NCBI GenBank assembly: GCA_900539695.1
Contig: UQDG01000012.1
Location: forward strand, 1-64,000
DNA from: an uncultured Oscillospiraceae bacterium
GTDB lineage: Bacteria; Bacillota; Clostridia; Oscillospirales; Ruminococcaceae
Direction of reading: 5' to 3'
DNA length: 64,000 bases
Under the pieces are notes generated by a model that was not told the DNA's origin, did not search any database, and saw only the letters and a program-made list of their open reading frames with translations. The translations under genes were made by a program, and so were the position numbers. Below, in pieces: positions 62,244 through 64,000 of the stretch (position 1 is its first letter; each line of letters opens with the position of its first letter).

Positions 62244-63185
62244 TTACCCTATATCCGTAAAAAGTTCTTCTGTCCAGTCCGGCAGGCCGTACTTTTCATC
62301 CAGGTGGAAGCCATCAAAGAACTGCGTATCATCGTCTGTAATGCAGCTGTCGTTCCACTCGTAATCCAGCAGGGTGCAGCCGGTCTCGGCGGCGATGGCG
62401 TGCAGTTCGGGCAAGACCTCATCCTGCATGGCCTCGGTAATGCCGAACGTGTCGCACACCTCGGTGCGCACATTCTCGGCCATGGGCGGCAGCACGATGG
62501 TCAAGGCGATGCCTTCGTTCTGGCAGCGGGCGGCCAGCTCGGCCAGGCGGGTCAGCTGGGCTTCGTTCAGCGTCCAGCTGCGGCACTTGGGGGTGATGAT
62601 GGCTGGGTAATCGTACAGTTTGCGGTGCAGCGGCAGGGTAGTGCCGTCGTCCGCCAGATAATCTGCGGCGGTCCAATCGCCAGATTCAATGGTATCCGGC
62701 GTGCCCTTCAGGGTGTCCATCGCCACGGTCAGGGCGTTGACGTTGTATTCGAGATTCAGGCAGTAGGCCAGAGGGTTGTTCAGCGTTTCCTCCAGCGCCT
62801 GGAAGCGGTCGGTGTTGTACCCGGCGTTGAGGGTGTAGAACGAGACTTCCACCAGCAGGCTATCCACCCGGTTGCCGGAATCCAGCACGTAATCGGCCAG
62901 GTCCAGCGTTTCTTTCAGCGATGCACCACCGAAAGCCAGATTTTGCCACGCCTTGCCGCCGACCTGCTCGACCCGGGCCATATCAAAGTGGGCCAGGCGG
63001 CTGTCGCCCAGGATCAGGTTGGTGCCCGGCTCCTGCTGGTAGGCCCGCACCCGGGCCACCGGCTGGCTGGAGGTAGCGGAGGCTTTCACCCCAAAGTAGT
63101 TGTTCGGCTCAAACGCCGCAAAAAACACGAACCACACCACGACCGGGATGCAAAGCAGCGCCAGTTTTTTCAGGATATTTTTCAT
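62244..63185 (-). CDS. Membrane-anchored SGNH-like protein (AlgJ/DltD-like), partner of MBOAT
   Basis: A 313-residue protein with one N-terminal membrane helix (about 8-25) and an outside domain. LILGDSRL (Asp61, Ser62) is the SGNH nucleophile block and FFDGFHLDE near the C-terminus supplies the Asp/His pair. Proteins of this design act beside MBOAT acyltransferases to O-acylate exported polysaccharides. The adjacent MBOAT gene upstream supports this. A strong AAAGGAGG site precedes the start. Confidence 0.82.
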   Translation of the reverse strand: MKNILKKLALLCIPVVVWFVFFAAFEPNNYFGVKASATSSQPVARVRAYQQEPGTNLILGDSRLAHFDMARVEQVGGKAWQNLAFGGASLKETLDLADYVLDSGNRVDSLLVEVSFYTLNAGYNTDRFQALEETLNNPLAYCLNLEYNVNALTVAMDTLKGTPDTIESGDWTAADYLADDGTTLPLHRKLYDYPAIITPKCRSWTLNEAQLTRLAELAARCQNEGIALTIVLPPMAENVRTEVCDTFGITEAMQDEVLPELHAIAAETGCTLLDYEWNDSCITDDDTQFFDGFHLDEKYGLPDWTEELFTDIG

Positions 63186-63214
63186 TGGGCGAAAACCTCC
63201 TTTCTTTTTAAACC

Positions 63215-63249
63215 GTCAGCATCGGCGGACATGCGCCGCCGATGCTGAC
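63215..63249. terminator. Strong hairpin between the MBOAT and SGNH genes
   Basis: Fourteen-pair perfect stem GTCAGCATCGGCGG/CCGCCGATGCTGAC; on the minus strand it is followed by GGTTTAAAAAG, so the T run is weak. It may be a partial terminator or an mRNA-processing or stabilising structure that lowers expression of the second gene. Confidence 0.5.
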
Positions 63250-63387
63250 ACCTCTTGAGCAAAAAAGTGCATTTTTGTGTCGTCAGGCGTGAAAATGTGC
63301 TTTTTGCGACGGGGTGAATCCAAAGGAGGAGTGCAGGAGCGTGGCGCAGCCACAAGCGATGAACCCCTTCTTTGCGCGCGAAGCGCG

Positions 63388-64000
63388 TTAAAAGTTTGCA
63401 TACATGCCAAACCCGGATGCCCCGCCAAAGCCTCCGTTTTGCATGATATAACCTACCAGCAAACAAATTACTAATACGTAGTAAATCCCCCAGCGGTGCT
63501 TTTCGTTGGCCAGGCAAATTTCGGACGGCTTATTTTTATAGGTAAAGGCGCGGCGGGCGTCAAGGGCAAAGCCCAGGGCCAGCGTAACCACCACAAAGGC
63601 GTAGTAGGCCGCCACCATGATGGTGTTGGCGTAGAACCCGTTGTAGGCCGCGCCGTACAACTCGGCCCCAAAGCGGGCCGGAGACCAGCCGGTGAACCAG
63701 CCGCCCAGATAGGCGAAGGCATCCCCCGCCGTTAAGCCCGCACCGGACATGCCCACGCAGAAGAACACCATGCTGATGGTCCACAGCACAAACACGCCCG
63801 CACGTTTGGCCCACAGGGTTTTAGCCGGGGCTTTCTTTTTGGGCTTGCCGAAGCGGCGGTGCATCAGTTCCTCACCCAGGCGGTAGCAGGCCTGCAGCAG
63901 GCCCCAAATAACAAAGGGCAGCGTGTTGCCATGCCAGAAGCCGGAGACAAAAAACACCGTGAACACGCAGAATTCCGCAGGAAGACGCTGGATTCTTCCG
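63388..64000 (-). CDS. MBOAT-family membrane O-acyltransferase (partial, 5' end outside the window)
   Basis: The C-terminal part of an MBOAT protein, about 204 residues visible; the frame stays open to the window end, so the start lies beyond 64000. The catalytic histidine is in VSGFWHGNTLPFVIWG, the AlgI-type signature, followed by four or five membrane helices. It should acylate (often acetylate) a polysaccharide on the outer face of the membrane, together with the SGNH-like protein encoded 202 bp downstream. Confidence 0.9.
   Translation of the reverse strand, partial: GRIQRLPAEFCVFTVFFVSGFWHGNTLPFVIWGLLQACYRLGEELMHRRFGKPKKKAPAKTLWAKRAGVFVLWTISMVFFCVGMSGAGLTAGDAFAYLGGWFTGWSPARFGAELYGAAYNGFYANTIMVAAYYAFVVVTLALGFALDARRAFTYKNKPSEICLANEKHRWGIYYVLVICLLVGYIMQNGGFGGASGFGMYANF

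Overview
The window is chromosomal DNA of a GC-rich (roughly 60%) anaerobic Firmicute, most likely a gut Clostridia of the Faecalibacterium / Gemmiger / Subdoligranulum type (Oscillospiraceae). This rests on gene content (iron-sulfur serine dehydratase, XRE-TPR regulators, a T-box leader, uronate catabolism, CBS-type pyrophosphatase, SpoVB-like flippase), on AGGAG-type ribosome binding sites and on vegetative promoters of the form TTGACA-N17-TATAAT. The genus is an inference. There is no rRNA, phage, CRISPR array or intact insertion sequence.

Layout. 1-2.4 kb: serine dehydratase sdaAB-sdaAA, a tRNA-Ala(CGC) and a small Ogt-like protein. 2.4-9 kb: an XRE-TPR regulator overlapping an ABC exporter subunit, a secreted SGNH lipoprotein with Cys-rich repeats, and a second ABC exporter subunit. 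9-18.4 kb: a MurJ/SpoVB-type flippase, an Mrp ATPase, MscL, and glutamate synthase gltB-gltD behind a leader terminator. 18.5-25.1 kb: a two-component system, the remnant of an XRE regulator, and an unusual operon hypB - 923-aa Fe-S/flavin oxidoreductase - hypA. 25.1-30.8 kb: acetolactate synthase ilvB-ilvN under a T-box leader, a DUF815 AAA ATPase, and threonine dehydratase. 31-39.4 kb: uronate catabolism (kduI, kduD, an aldose-epimerase-like gene, uxaA, uxaB, uxaC). 39.5-49.1 kb: DUF5662, a membrane protein, a beta-CASP hydrolase, a membrane-anchored GH25 lysozyme fused to a degenerate 5'-nucleotidase-like module, a flavoprotein, a DUF308 protein and a cytidylate-kinase-like protein. 49.3-51.6 and 59-64 kb: surface polysaccharide genes (two flippases, a fucosyltransferase-like protein, a surface-carbohydrate protein, an SGNH/MBOAT acylation pair cut by the window end). 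Between them: typA, a CBS/DHH pyrophosphatase, gltX, hflX and a GNAT acetyltransferase.

The most interesting signal is not a gene. A 172-bp element with 18-bp terminal inverted repeats occurs seven times (one copy cut by the window start, one enlarged to 348 bp). Five of the six copies with both ends visible are flanked by identical 4-bp A/T-rich direct repeats; the enlarged copy has only a near match. Every copy lies at the 3' end of a gene, in three cases touching or forming the stop codon. It can fold along its whole length into one imperfect hairpin, and the most diverged copy carries paired, compensatory substitutions in the stem. It looks like a hairpin MITE that may act as RNA. Three further small repeat families (a three-way-junction repeat, REP-like hairpins, and a TTTCTTTGAAAAGAAAG-type hairpin) also sit between genes.

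Metabolically the window joins nitrogen assimilation (GOGAT), branched-chain amino acid synthesis (threonine dehydratase, acetolactate synthase), serine and threonine deamination, and pectin or glycosaminoglycan uronate breakdown to 2-keto-3-deoxygluconate. The kinase and aldolase that follow, and any uronate transporter or regulator, are not in the window.
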